Positions 1-8,122 of a stretch of DNA of 29,711 bases are shown piece by piece; within the stretch, counting starts at the first letter, position 1; each line of letters begins with the position of its first letter. Position numbers and translations under genes: made by a program. The notes below the pieces were generated by a model that was not told where the DNA came from, ran no database searches, and worked only from the letters and a program-made list of their open reading frames with translations. The stretch comes from CAYZDV01 sp964477275 (GTDB lineage Bacteria; Acidobacteriota; Aminicenantia; Aminicenantales; Aminicenantaceae): contig CAYZDV010000008.1 in the NCBI GenBank assembly GCA_964477275.1, positions 1 through 29,711 on the forward strand, given 5' to 3'.

Positions 1-3
1 GAA

Positions 4-522
4 ATGCTTCTACTCAAGATTGGAGATAAGATCATCTATCCCAATCAGGGGCTGGGTGTTATCGTCGACATCAAGGAAGAGAATCAGTTCGGAGAGAAAT
101 CCAAACTCTATCATCTGAAAATCCTTTCCAACAACACGCTGGTCATGGTCTCATCCTCCTGTGCCGAGGAAATCGGCATTCGCAAACCCATTACGGCCAG
201 GGATGTCAAAAGATTGCTGGAATTCATGCGCAACGGCAACGTGGATGTGAGCATGAACTGGAAAGGAAGATACAAGGAGCACCTCAACCTTCTCAGGTCA
301 GGTTCGATACTGGATATGGCTCTGGTCTTGAAAAGCCTTTTCTATCTCAACCTGATCAAGCCTCTCTCTTTCCGTGAAAAGAAGATGATGGAAAAAGTGA
401 AGGAGCTCATCGTATCGGAGCTCTCAGAAGTTTCCTCTCTCTCCCATTTAGAGATCGAGCAGAAAGTCATGGAGAATCTGGCCCTCTGTTTCAAAGGGAA
501 TGGGTCTCATCTTGATACCTGA
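4..522 (+). CDS. carD: CarD/CdnL-family transcription regulator
   Basis: CarD-family proteins bind the RNA polymerase beta subunit and stabilise open promoter complexes. The N-terminal 65 residues or so match the CarD/TRCF interaction domain: the opening GDKIIYPNQGLGVI is the usual start of that beta-barrel, followed by a line of beta strands (YHLKIL, NTLVMV). The remainder is helical and fits the DNA-binding half (RDVKRLLEFM, WKGRYKEHLNLLRSG, SLFYLNLIKPLSFREKKMM). At 172 residues the length is normal. The start lies three bases from the window edge, so a slightly longer start upstream cannot be excluded. The next gene follows after 11 bp on the same strand. Family assignment is secure; the promoters it affects cannot be read from here. 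Confidence 0.9.
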   Translation: MLLLKIGDKIIYPNQGLGVIVDIKEENQFGEKSKLYHLKILSNNTLVMVSSSCAEEIGIRKPITARDVKRLLEFMRNGNVDVSMNWKGRYKEHLNLLRSGSILDMALVLKSLFYLNLIKPLSFREKKMMEKVKELIVSELSEVSSLSHLEIEQKVMENLALCFKGNGSHLDT

Positions 523-533
523 TCTTCACTGAT

Positions 534-1820
534 ATGTTTTTTCCTGCTCTCATCCTGTTCGCGCTTTTTTTGTTTCTCAGTGCTTTCTTCTCTTCTTCGG
601 AAACATCGTTCATCGCTGCCAGCCCCTATAAACTGGATTATCTGGAGAAAAAGGGCTCGAAGAAAGCCAGGCTGGTGAAGAGGATGCTGGAGAGGGTCGA
701 CCAACTTCTGGCCACGATTCTCATCGGCAACACGCTGGTGAACGTTGCTGCCGCCGCCGTCGCGACCTCCGTCTTTGTCTCTTTGCTGCCCAACACGAAT
801 CAAGCAGTCTTGCTGGCCACGGTTGTGACGACGGTTTCGATTCTCATCCTTGCCGAGATCACGCCCAAGACCTATGCTGCCCATAATCCTTTAAAGCTCG
901 TCTTTTTGTTTATCTGGCCCGTCCGATTCTTCGTTATCCTCTTCTCTCCTTTCGTCAAAGTGTTCATCCTTCTCAACCAATTTTTTTTCCCTTCTTCAAA
1001 GAAGAAAGAACCCGCCTTTGCCCGGGCTTTCGAGGAAGAGGAGATCAAGTTATTGTTGACCGGAGGAATCAAGGGGATGTCCGCGCTGAGAAAAAAGATG
1101 ATATCCGGGGTGCTGGACATCGGGACACGCCCCATCCGGGAAGTGATGATTCCGCGGCCCCAGGTCAAGGCTATCGATGCCGGTTCCTCCACTCAGCAGA
1201 TCCTGGAGACCATCCTTTCGGCGGGATTTTCCCGGTTTCCCGTTTACAGAGGAAGGCTGGACAACATTGAAGGGCTGATTCATGCCAGGGACATTATTCC
1301 TTATATCATTGATAATAAAGAAATTAAATTAAATGAACTTCTGAGACGGCCGTTTTTTCTCCCCGAATCTGCCTCCCTCGAGAAAACGCTCCTCCAGATG
1401 CAGGAGACGGCCAACCATCTCGTTTTCGTGGTGGATGAGTTCGGGACCGTGGAGGGAATCGTGACTCTCGAGGATATCATTGAGGAAATCGTGGGTGAAA
1501 TCGAGGATGAGTACGATTCAAAAATAGAAGAGCCCGTCACTCAGGTCGAAGGCAATGTTTATGTCGTCAGGGGCGGAACTCCGATCAAGGACATCAACCG
1601 AAGACTTCCTCTGGGGCTGCCCGAAAGAAAGGAGTACACGACCATCGCTGGTTTCTTCCTTTATTTTTTCGGAAAGATCCCTCTGGAAGGTGAATCTCTG
1701 GACTACGGGGGACATCGGTTTGTCGCGGAGAAGATGAGCAAGCGCCATATCAGCCTGCTGCGCATCATTCTCCACGCCCGCAGGGAAGAGGGAGAGGATG
1801 AGAATCGTCGCCACCAATAA
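534..1820 (+). CDS. CNNM/CorC (HlyC/TlyC-like) membrane protein with CBS pair
   Basis: This is a three-part CNNM/CorC-family membrane protein of 428 residues. The N-terminal DUF21 membrane domain (about 1-150) has hydrophobic segments and the family motifs ETSFIAAS, GNTLVNVAAA and EITPKTYAAHNP. A tandem CBS pair (about 200-325) contains PVYRGRLDNIEGLIHARDI and FVVDEFGTVEGIVTLEDIIEEIVGEI. A CorC_HlyC C-terminal domain covers about 345-415. Relatives are proposed to export or regulate Mg2+/Co2+; the old hemolysin name is probably misleading. No strong Shine-Dalgarno precedes the ATG, which lies 11 bp after carD, so translation may be coupled. The 3' end overlaps smpB by 23 bp. The substrate is unknown. 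Confidence 0.9.
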   Translation: MFFPALILFALFLFLSAFFSSSETSFIAASPYKLDYLEKKGSKKARLVKRMLERVDQLLATILIGNTLVNVAAAAVATSVFVSLLPNTNQAVLLATVVTTVSILILAEITPKTYAAHNPLKLVFLFIWPVRFFVILFSPFVKVFILLNQFFFPSSKKKEPAFARAFEEEEIKLLLTGGIKGMSALRKKMISGVLDIGTRPIREVMIPRPQVKAIDAGSSTQQILETILSAGFSRFPVYRGRLDNIEGLIHARDIIPYIIDNKEIKLNELLRRPFFLPESASLEKTLLQMQETANHLVFVVDEFGTVEGIVTLEDIIEEIVGEIEDEYDSKIEEPVTQVEGNVYVVRGGTPIKDINRRLPLGLPERKEYTTIAGFFLYFFGKIPLEGESLDYGGHRFVAEKMSKRHISLLRIILHARREEGEDENRRHQ

Positions 1821-2250
1821 AAAAGCATTCCATAACTATGAAATCCTGGAGAGCTTTGAAGCCGGTGTTTCGCTTCTGGGCAGCGAGGTTAAATCCATCA
1901 GAGAAGGCAGGATCAGCTTAAAGGAGAGTTATGCCGAAGTCAGAGGCGGGGAAGTTTTTCTCCTCAACTCTCACATCAGCCTCTACGAGGCGGCCAACAG
2001 GTTCAACCATGAGCCGAGAAGGGAGAGGAAGCTCCTTCTGCACCGTCAAGAAATCAAGCGGTTGACCGGAAAGATTAAGGAAAAAGGCCTGACTCTCGTT
2101 CCCACCAGGGTTTTTTTCAACGATAAAGGCCGGGTCAAGCTGGAGATCGCCCTTGCCAAAGGAAAAAAAGCTTATCAAAAAAGAGAGGCGATCAAAGAAC
2201 GTGACCGCGAGCGAGAGATGAGGGCTGAACTAAAGAAGGCCTGGAGATAG
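1798..2250 (+). CDS. smpB: SsrA-binding protein SmpB
   Basis: SmpB binds tmRNA and delivers it to stalled ribosomes for trans-translation. The 150-residue product has the classical pattern: NKKAFHNYEI at the start, then FEAGVSLLGSEVKSIREGRISLKESYA, later HEPRRERKLLLHRQEI, TLVPTRVFF and KLEIALAKGKK, and a basic tail KREAIKERDRER that in relatives inserts into the mRNA channel. The ATG is preceded by the purine-rich GGGAGAGG within the previous gene and overlaps it by 23 bp, which suggests coupled translation. The 3' end overlaps the end of pdxA on the other strand by 21 bp. No tmRNA gene (ssrA) is visible in the window. The identification is firm. Confidence 0.97.
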   Translation: MRIVATNKKAFHNYEILESFEAGVSLLGSEVKSIREGRISLKESYAEVRGGEVFLLNSHISLYEAANRFNHEPRRERKLLLHRQEIKRLTGKIKEKGLTLVPTRVFFNDKGRVKLEIALAKGKKAYQKREAIKERDREREMRAELKKAWR

Positions 2251-3207
2251 CTCATAAGCCAGCTTGATGGCCTCGACCATGCTTTCCGGCCGTGCCATCC
2301 CCTTTCCGGCAATGTCGAAGGCCGTTCCATGGTCAGGGGAAGTGCGGATGAAGGGGAGGCCGAGAGTGACGTTGACTCCTTTTTCAAAGGAGGCCAGCTT
2401 GAAAGGGATGAGTCCCTGGTCATGGTAAAGGGCGATGACTATTTTGTCCGGACGGTTAAAAGCCATCCGAAAGACAATGTCCGCGGGAAAAGGTCCGCTG
2501 ATTCGCATTCCATTAAGCTTTGCTTCTTCGATGGCGGGCTGGATTTCCTCCTTTTCTTCGGAGCCCAGAGCTCCCTCTTCGCCAGCGTGGGGGTTGAGCC
2601 CTGCCACCAGGAAATGATAGGCGGCAGGCTTGATTCTTTCCATGTTCCGCTGGAGGCGGAGGAAAAAATCGAGAAGAGCTTCTTTCCTGACCTTTTTTAG
2701 AGCCGATTCGAGCGGAAGGTGATGGCTGAAGAGGGCCACCTTCAAATTTTCTGACCAGAAGGCCATCACCGCCTCAGGATAAGCCTGGGTGAGATAGTCC
2801 GTGTGGCCCTGCCATTGGAGCCCGGCCAGCCTCCACGAATACTTTGAGATGGGCGCGGTGACGCAGGCCTGGATCGTTCCTCTCTTGGCCTCCTCGATGG
2901 CTGCCTGGAAGAAGCGGAACGAAGCCTCTCCGTTCTCTCTGGATGGCGAGCCTTGTTGAACGGTCTTCAGCGGGGCCTTGACCTCGTAGAAGGAGAGAGG
3001 CGGCAGGGGCGAAGCTCCTCTGTCAAAAGGACGGATGCCAAGTTTGAGGCCGAGGTCCGATTGTGCCTTTTCGAGCACCAGAGAGGCGCCGAAAATGATG
3101 TAGGAAGCTTTGGGAAGCAGGGGCTGGGAGGAGAGAGCCTTGAGGACGATTTCAGGGCCGATTCCCGCTGGGTCGCCGAGAGTGATCCCGATCCTGGGCG
3201 GGTTCAT
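2230..3207 (-). CDS. pdxA: 4-hydroxythreonine-4-phosphate dehydrogenase PdxA
   Basis: PdxA oxidises 4-phosphohydroxy-L-threonine with NAD(P)+ in the DXP-dependent branch of pyridoxal-phosphate synthesis. The 325-residue protein has the family opening GITLGDPAGIGPEI, the substrate segment QWQGHTDYL near residue 133 and TAPISK near 118. The three expected metal-ligand histidines lie in SHHLPL (H162), NPHAGE (H207) and YHDQGLIPFK (H262), and a late motif SPDHGTAFDIAG follows. Length is typical of a complete enzyme. The ATG overlaps the stop of the upstream Hfq-like gene by 4 bp (ATGA), so the two form an operon. It converges on smpB with a 21-bp overlap of coding ends. No other pyridoxine-pathway gene is in the window. 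Confidence 0.96.
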   Translation of the reverse strand: MNPPRIGITLGDPAGIGPEIVLKALSSQPLLPKASYIIFGASLVLEKAQSDLGLKLGIRPFDRGASPLPPLSFYEVKAPLKTVQQGSPSRENGEASFRFFQAAIEEAKRGTIQACVTAPISKYSWRLAGLQWQGHTDYLTQAYPEAVMAFWSENLKVALFSHHLPLESALKKVRKEALLDFFLRLQRNMERIKPAAYHFLVAGLNPHAGEEGALGSEEKEEIQPAIEEAKLNGMRISGPFPADIVFRMAFNRPDKIVIALYHDQGLIPFKLASFEKGVNVTLGLPFIRTSPDHGTAFDIAGKGMARPESMVEAIKLAYELSPGLL

Positions 3208-3521
3208 TTCTTGCTTTGTTCTTTTTCCTTTTTATCGTCCAGTTTGTAGAGGTATTTGATGCTGTTCTTGAAGATCAGCAGGTTGGGGGCATCGTCTCTG
3301 TTCAACTTGATGCAGTCTCTGTCATACCATTCGATGCATCCTTCTATGGTTTCGCCATCATCAAAGACAACCGCCATCGGTGTTTTCTTGTTCATCTGCT
3401 TGAGGTAGTAATAGTTTTCGGCATGAGTCTCGTAAGGGGGATGAGTTTTCTTTTTGGATGATTCGATCTTCATCCTTTCTTTGACTTCGGAAAAGTTGGG
3501 TCTGATAAGTTTCCTGTTCAT
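3204..3521 (-). CDS. hfq: Hfq-like Sm-fold RNA-binding protein
   Basis: The protein has 105 residues. After a hydrophilic 40-residue N-terminal extension (basic, with SSKKKTHP), residues about 45-95 follow the bacterial Sm/Hfq pattern. A helix (NYYYLKQMNKK) comes first, then the Sm1 strands TPMAVVFDDGETIEGCIEWYDRDCIKLN with the conserved Gly and Asp positions, then a variable loop and an Sm2-like strand IFKNSIKYLYK. Canonical Hfq has the order N-terminal helix, Sm1 with LxGxIxxFDxF, and YKHAIS in Sm2. Here the Sm2 His is replaced (FKNS) and the extension is unusual. Hfq hexamers pair small RNAs with mRNAs; that this divergent member does so is inferred. It is co-transcribed with pdxA (4-bp overlap) from the promoter at 3578-3606. 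Confidence 0.75.
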   Translation of the reverse strand: MNRKLIRPNFSEVKERMKIESSKKKTHPPYETHAENYYYLKQMNKKTPMAVVFDDGETIEGCIEWYDRDCIKLNRDDAPNLLIFKNSIKYLYKLDDKKEKEQSKK

Positions 3522-3577
3522 GCCTGTCTATCTCCAGGGGTTGCGCTGGATGAGAAAGACTATTGTTTCTGAATATC

Positions 3578-3606
3578 ATATTACCACCACCACTGCCAAA
3601 TATCAA
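3578..3606 (-). promoter_or_regulatory. Sigma70-type promoter for hfq-like-pdxA operon
   Basis: On the minus strand, TTGATA (3606-3601) and TAATAT (3583-3578) are separated by exactly 17 bases. Both differ from the consensus -35 and -10 by only one base. Transcription would begin near 3571, giving a leader of about 50 nt before the ATG at 3521. This is based on sequence match only. Confidence 0.65.
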
Positions 3607-3652
3607 GGAAATTGAAACCGCCCCATTTCTTTTTTCGACTCTCTTCCCTACA

Positions 3653-3739
3653 GTGTGGGTAAAATACAAGGGAACGGCGTTAATAATCTGAAGGGATCGA
3701 TGCCATTTCCGTGTATTTTACCCATTAGATTGCCCACAC
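3653..3739. repeat. Inverted repeat between czcA-like 3' end and hfq promoter
   Basis: A perfect 13-bp inverted repeat (TGGGTAAAATACA at 3656-3668 and its complement at 3712-3724) continues inward imperfectly for about ten more bases. An outer 7-bp arm (GTGTGGG at 3653-3659) can instead pair with CCCACAC at 3733-3739, so two foldings compete. The spacer is 43 nt. It lies between two minus-strand units, so it could be a 3' processing or termination structure for the efflux operon or a small mobile-element remnant. There is no T-run typical of an intrinsic terminator. Confidence 0.6.
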
Positions 3740-3807
3740 AAAATGGAAGAGAACCCTTTTTTCTTGATATGGGGTGAGGGACGATTCGCCCGGGCGTTAC
3801 CAGAAGC

Positions 3808-6800
3808 TTATTCGTTCCGGGGAGGCTTCCTGAGGCTCTGAAAGATAAGGGGCAGCACGATGAGAGTGACCAGAGTGGAGGTGAAAAGCCCTCCGACAAC
3901 AACCGTAGCCAAGGGTCTCTGGATTTCCGCTCCTGGACCCCTGGCCAGGAGCAGGGGCAGGATGCCGAAAATGGTGGTGAAGGTGGTCATCAACACGGGC
4001 CGGATTTTGGAGCTGACTCCTCCCCGGACAGCCTCTTCCATGGTTTTTCCTCGCTGGAGCCTCTGATGGAAGGAGGAAAGGAGCACCAGGGCGTCTTCCA
4101 GGGAGATGCCAAAGATGGCGATAAACCCGATGGAAGCAGGAATGCTCAGGTAGAGACCGGATATCTTCAGGGCGATGATACCTCCGGTGAGGGCTAAAGG
4201 GATGTTGATGAGGATGATCAGCACTTCCTTGAATGAGCGGAAGACGGTGAACAGCAAGAGCGCAACGACGCCCAGCGTGACGGGCATGATGACGGCCAGC
4301 CTTCTGTTGGCCCTCTGCTGGAGTTCGAACTGCCCTCCCCATTTGAGGCTGTAGCCAGGAGGGAGCGTGATCTTTTTTTCGATTTCTTTCTGGGCCTGGT
4401 CGACGAACCGGCCGATGTCCCTCCCCCTGACATTGCATTGAACGCTGATGAACCGCATGTTCTGCTCCCGGTTGATCAGCCGGGGACCGATGACTTCCTC
4501 GATGGAAGCCAGAAGCTTGAGGGGGATTTGGCCTCCTCCGGGGAGGCGGACCAGAAGGCTTTCCATCTCCTGGATGTCTTTCCTGAATTCAGGCTCATAG
4601 CGAAGGAAAATGGTGAATTTTTTCTGGCCTTCGTAGACCTCACCGACGGTGAGCCCTCCCACGGCGGCCATGATGGTTTCCTGGATATCGCTGATGTTGA
4701 TTCCGTAGCGGGCGATCCTGTCCCTCTGGAGGGCAATCCGGATGTGGTTCTGACCTGTGAACTGTTCGACCTGGACGTCGGCCGCCCCTCTCAGCGAATC
4801 CAGCACATCCTTTATATTCCGGGATTTTTCTTTGAGGACATCGAAATCCTCGCCGTAGATTTTGACGGCCAGCTGAGCCTTGACGCCAGTGATCAGCTCG
4901 TCCAGGTTGTGGGCGATGGGCTGTGTGATGCTGAGCATGATTCCTGGAAATTTTTCCAGCCGGTGCTCAATCTCCTCCAGAAGCTCCTCCTTGGACTTGA
5001 AATGAGTCCATTTTTGGATGGACCTGAGCTGGGCCAGGATTTCCACATTGTTCACGAAGTGCGCGTGGCTTCCCACCTCCCCCCTTCCGATGCGGCTCAA
5101 AATCCCTGTGACCTCCGGGACGTTTTTGATCTCTTTTTCGATGGCGGCAGCGAGAGAAATGGTTTCCTGAAGGCTGATGTTGGGATCGAGCGTGACTCTC
5201 AGGTGAAGGGTTCCCTCCTCCAGGGTCGGGATGTACTCCCTGCCCAGAAAAGGAATCAGGGCAATGCCGGTGAGGAAAACAAGGATGGTCAGGAGAAAAA
5301 TGGTTTTTCGCTTTTTCTGGCACCAGGCGAAAAGGGGAAGGTAGGCTCTTTTGATGTTCGTGATCAGGAAAGGCTCTGCCTGCCTGTTTGTTCCCGGCTT
5401 CAACAAATAACGGGAGAGGGCGGGCGCCGTGACCAGGGCGTAGAGCAGCGAACCGGCCAGGGCAAAAGAGATGGCATAGCCCATTGGCCGGAACATAATG
5501 CCCTCCACGCCGCTCAGGGTGAAGATGGGAAGGAAGACGAGGATGATGATGGCGATGGCAAAGAACAGAGGCCGCCCGACTTCCTCTCCTGCCTTCAGGA
5601 TTGCCTCGCTTCGGCTGGCCTTTCCCATCTGGAGATGACGATGGGTGTTCTCGACGAAAATAATGGCCGCATCGGCGATCAGGCCGATGCCGATGGCCAG
5701 TCCGCCGAAGGACATCAGGTCTGCGGCGAGATGGATTCTCTGCATGATGATGAAGGCGAAAAGAATGGAGAAAGGCAGCGAGAAGACGGCGATGATGGCC
5801 GAGGGGAAATCGCCCATGAACAGGAAAAGGACGATGATGACCAGGATGATGCCGACAACGAGGTTGATGGAAACCGTGGAAAAACACTTCTTCACCAGAG
5901 AAGCCTGGTTGTAAAAGGGCACAATTTTGACCCCGGGGGGAAGGGTGCTGTTGACCTCGGCGATTCTTTTCTCGATGTTCTGGATCACCCGGGCCGTGTT
6001 GGTGCCGAAGAGCTTGAGGACCATGCCCACCACTTTCTCTCCCTCCCCGTTGGCCAGGGAGGCACCTCTTTTGATCGCAGGGAGGATCTGGACTGAACCG
6101 ACATCCCTGAGGAAGATGGGAGTTCCCTGAGAGCTTGAGACGACGATGCTTTCCAGGTCTTCGATGGTCTGGATGAGGCCCACGCTCCTCACAATGAATT
6201 CTTCTTTTCCTTTGGTGATGAAGCTGGCCCCGACGTTCTGGTTGTTTTTCCGGACTTTTTCTATGAGTTCGGATATGGAAAGATTGTACTTGAGCAGGGA
6301 ATGCGGGTTGACCAGGATCTGGAACTGTTTGATGTCTCCGCCGATGCTCAAGACCTGAGAGACTTCAGGAACGGATTTCAACTCGTATTTTACCAGCCAG
6401 TCCTGGATGGTCCGCAGTTCCATGAGGGAATATTCCTCTCCCTCCAGGTAGTAGAGATAAACCAGCCCCAGTCCGGTGCTGACAGGGCCGAGAACAGGGA
6501 TGGCGACCTGAGCAGGGATGTTCTCTTTGACTTCGGCAAGGCGCTGGGAAACGAGCTGCCTGGCCCAGTAAACATCGGTTTTATCCTCGAAGTAAACAGA
6601 GACGATGGAGAGGCCGAAAGTGGAAAAAGATCGAATGTTTTGCACCCGGGGCAGGCCGAACATGGCCGATTCAATAGGATAGGAAATGAGCCTTTCCACC
6701 TCTTCGGGAGCCATGCCCTCGGCTTCGGTGAAGACCTGGACAAGAGGCGGAGAAGGATCGGGGAAGACATCGATGGCGAGTTTTTGATAGGCGAGGACGC

Positions 6801-6879
6801 CCAGGCCGACAACGGCCAGAGTGGCCAGAATGATGAACAACCTCTCTCTGAGAGAGAAGCGGATGATTCTGGATATCAT
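3808..6879 (-). CDS. czcA: Heavy-metal-type RND efflux permease (CzcA/CusA family)
   Basis: This 1023-residue inner-membrane RND pump of the HME (heavy-metal efflux) group uses proton flux to drive substrate through a CzcB-type adaptor and TolC-type channel. It shows the usual two halves: TM1 at about 12-30, a large periplasmic loop, TM2-6 at about 335-490, TM7 near 527-545, a second periplasmic loop, and TM8-12 from about 865. TM4 reads AIGIGLIADAAIIFVEN (about 395-411), keeping D403 and E410 for proton relay in a CusA-like form. The periplasmic positions that carry methionines in CusA appear here as SHAHFVNN (about 604-611) and LDELITG (about 659-665). That argues against a CusA-type methionine pathway and for divalent or unknown cations. 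It follows the adaptor gene by 22 bp. Alternative: a non-metal substrate. Confidence 0.9.
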   Translation of the reverse strand: MISRIIRFSLRERLFIILATLAVVGLGVLAYQKLAIDVFPDPSPPLVQVFTEAEGMAPEEVERLISYPIESAMFGLPRVQNIRSFSTFGLSIVSVYFEDKTDVYWARQLVSQRLAEVKENIPAQVAIPVLGPVSTGLGLVYLYYLEGEEYSLMELRTIQDWLVKYELKSVPEVSQVLSIGGDIKQFQILVNPHSLLKYNLSISELIEKVRKNNQNVGASFITKGKEEFIVRSVGLIQTIEDLESIVVSSSQGTPIFLRDVGSVQILPAIKRGASLANGEGEKVVGMVLKLFGTNTARVIQNIEKRIAEVNSTLPPGVKIVPFYNQASLVKKCFSTVSINLVVGIILVIIVLFLFMGDFPSAIIAVFSLPFSILFAFIIMQRIHLAADLMSFGGLAIGIGLIADAAIIFVENTHRHLQMGKASRSEAILKAGEEVGRPLFFAIAIIILVFLPIFTLSGVEGIMFRPMGYAISFALAGSLLYALVTAPALSRYLLKPGTNRQAEPFLITNIKRAYLPLFAWCQKKRKTIFLLTILVFLTGIALIPFLGREYIPTLEEGTLHLRVTLDPNISLQETISLAAAIEKEIKNVPEVTGILSRIGRGEVGSHAHFVNNVEILAQLRSIQKWTHFKSKEELLEEIEHRLEKFPGIMLSITQPIAHNLDELITGVKAQLAVKIYGEDFDVLKEKSRNIKDVLDSLRGAADVQVEQFTGQNHIRIALQRDRIARYGINISDIQETIMAAVGGLTVGEVYEGQKKFTIFLRYEPEFRKDIQEMESLLVRLPGGGQIPLKLLASIEEVIGPRLINREQNMRFISVQCNVRGRDIGRFVDQAQKEIEKKITLPPGYSLKWGGQFELQQRANRRLAVIMPVTLGVVALLLFTVFRSFKEVLIILINIPLALTGGIIALKISGLYLSIPASIGFIAIFGISLEDALVLLSSFHQRLQRGKTMEEAVRGGVSSKIRPVLMTTFTTIFGILPLLLARGPGAEIQRPLATVVVGGLFTSTLVTLIVLPLIFQSLRKPPRNE

Positions 6880-6901
6880 TGGTATCAGACTTCAGGTGTC
6901 C

Positions 6902-8122
6902 TTAATGGACATGGGCATGGCCGAAAGATTCCTTGCTGAGCTCAGCCTTGAGGTCAAAAGCGCCTTTGATGACGATTCTGTCTCCCTCTTCAATCCCCTT
7001 CAGGATAATTCGTTTTTCGCCGATTTTTTCTCCGACTTCCACATGGCGGACGACGAAGAGATTTTCCTTTTCGAGAACAAAGATGATTTTTTCGCCGTCA
7101 AAGGTTTGAACGGCTTCTTCTGGGACGGTCAGTTGGTGTTCTCCGCCAGCCTCTTTCTTGACTCTCCCCTGGATGTACATGTTTGGTTTGAGCAGCCCCG
7201 CATCATTTTCGATTTCGACTCTGATTTTCACCGTTCGCAGTTTCTCGTCGACGAGGTCGCTGATGTAGGCAATTTTTCCCTTGAACTCTTTTTCAGGATA
7301 AAGAGGGGAGACGATGATGACCTGGCAGTGCTCATCGATCAGAGGCAGATCTTTTTCGTAAGCGTCCAGAATGGCCCAGAGAGTGCTGAGGTCGGATACG
7401 GTGAACAGGGGTTTTTCTGGCTCGACATGTTCTCCGATGATCACATCCCTGAAAATGATCACCCCATGGAGGGGAGAGCGGATGGGGAGGTTGGGATCAG
7501 CCAGCTCGCAGAGTTTGCCGTCGGGCGGCAGGGAGGCGCATTTCTCGATGAGTTTTTCCGTTTGCTCATGGTCCAGACCGTAAGAATGGAGAATCGACCC
7601 CAGGCCTCCGACTTCGGTCTGGAATTTTTCATGCTCGGCTTGCCTCCTCAAATACTCTCTCTCTTCGATTGCCTTTTCCTCCAGCAGCTTCTTTGCTCTT
7701 TCGTATTCCTTGCGGCTGAGGTTGAGCTGGGCCACGCTCTGGAGGAAACGGGCCTGGGTCTGGGCGAATGCGGGTGAATTGATGGACAGAAGGATCTGGC
7801 CTCTCTCAACCCTTGTTCCCAGGTCCGCTTGCAATGAAACGACTTTTCCTCCCACGAATGAGGAAATGCTGGCTGTCCTGTTTTTGTTGAGGGAAATGAC
7901 GCCAGGGAGGGTGACCGTTGAGGCCACATCCTCTCTGGAGGCTGTGCCGACGACGATCCCCCACTCTTTCTGCCTCTCCGGCGAAAGATGCAATGCCGGA
8001 TGCTCATCGGCTTCCTGTGCGCGGTCATGAGTGCCCTCTGAAGAGAGGGATGAGACATTGTTTCCCCCACCCCCGCAGGCGGCGAGGATGAGCACGCTGA
8101 TGAGAAGGAGGGATTTTTTCAT
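6902..8122 (-). CDS. czcB: RND periplasmic adaptor lipoprotein (CzcB/CusB-like)
   Basis: Membrane-fusion adaptors link the RND permease to the outer-membrane channel. The 406-residue precursor has a lipoprotein signal ending in LILAAC, with C16 as the likely lipidated cysteine. Then come a barrel-sandwich region (VTLPGVISLNKNRTASISSFVGGKV; VERGQILLSI), a coiled-coil hairpin rich in Glu/Lys/Arg (about 115-180), a second lipoyl half (RSPLHGVIIFRDVIIGEHVEPEKPLFTVSDLSTLWA) and the beta-barrel and proximal domains. The extreme C terminus ends GHAHVH, a small His cluster that could bind metal; a His-rich stretch (DEHPALHLS) follows the signal. The start overlaps the upstream channel gene by 4 bp and czcA lies 22 bp downstream, so the three form a CBA unit. 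Confidence 0.9.
   Translation of the reverse strand: MKKSLLLISVLILAACGGGGNNVSSLSSEGTHDRAQEADEHPALHLSPERQKEWGIVVGTASREDVASTVTLPGVISLNKNRTASISSFVGGKVVSLQADLGTRVERGQILLSINSPAFAQTQARFLQSVAQLNLSRKEYERAKKLLEEKAIEEREYLRRQAEHEKFQTEVGGLGSILHSYGLDHEQTEKLIEKCASLPPDGKLCELADPNLPIRSPLHGVIIFRDVIIGEHVEPEKPLFTVSDLSTLWAILDAYEKDLPLIDEHCQVIIVSPLYPEKEFKGKIAYISDLVDEKLRTVKIRVEIENDAGLLKPNMYIQGRVKKEAGGEHQLTVPEEAVQTFDGEKIIFVLEKENLFVVRHVEVGEKIGEKRIILKGIEEGDRIVIKGAFDLKAELSKESFGHAHVH

Noticed and set aside
3787..3796. CGCCCGGGCG palindrome after the czcA-like gene as terminator
   Set aside because: It is a short self-complementary site with no loop and no following T-run on the minus strand.
4438..6096. 552-codon open frame on the plus strand
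   Set aside because: It lies entirely antisense to the czcA-like gene, whose motifs are intact. The product is Asp/Gln-rich with no family resemblance; such frames arise from codon bias.
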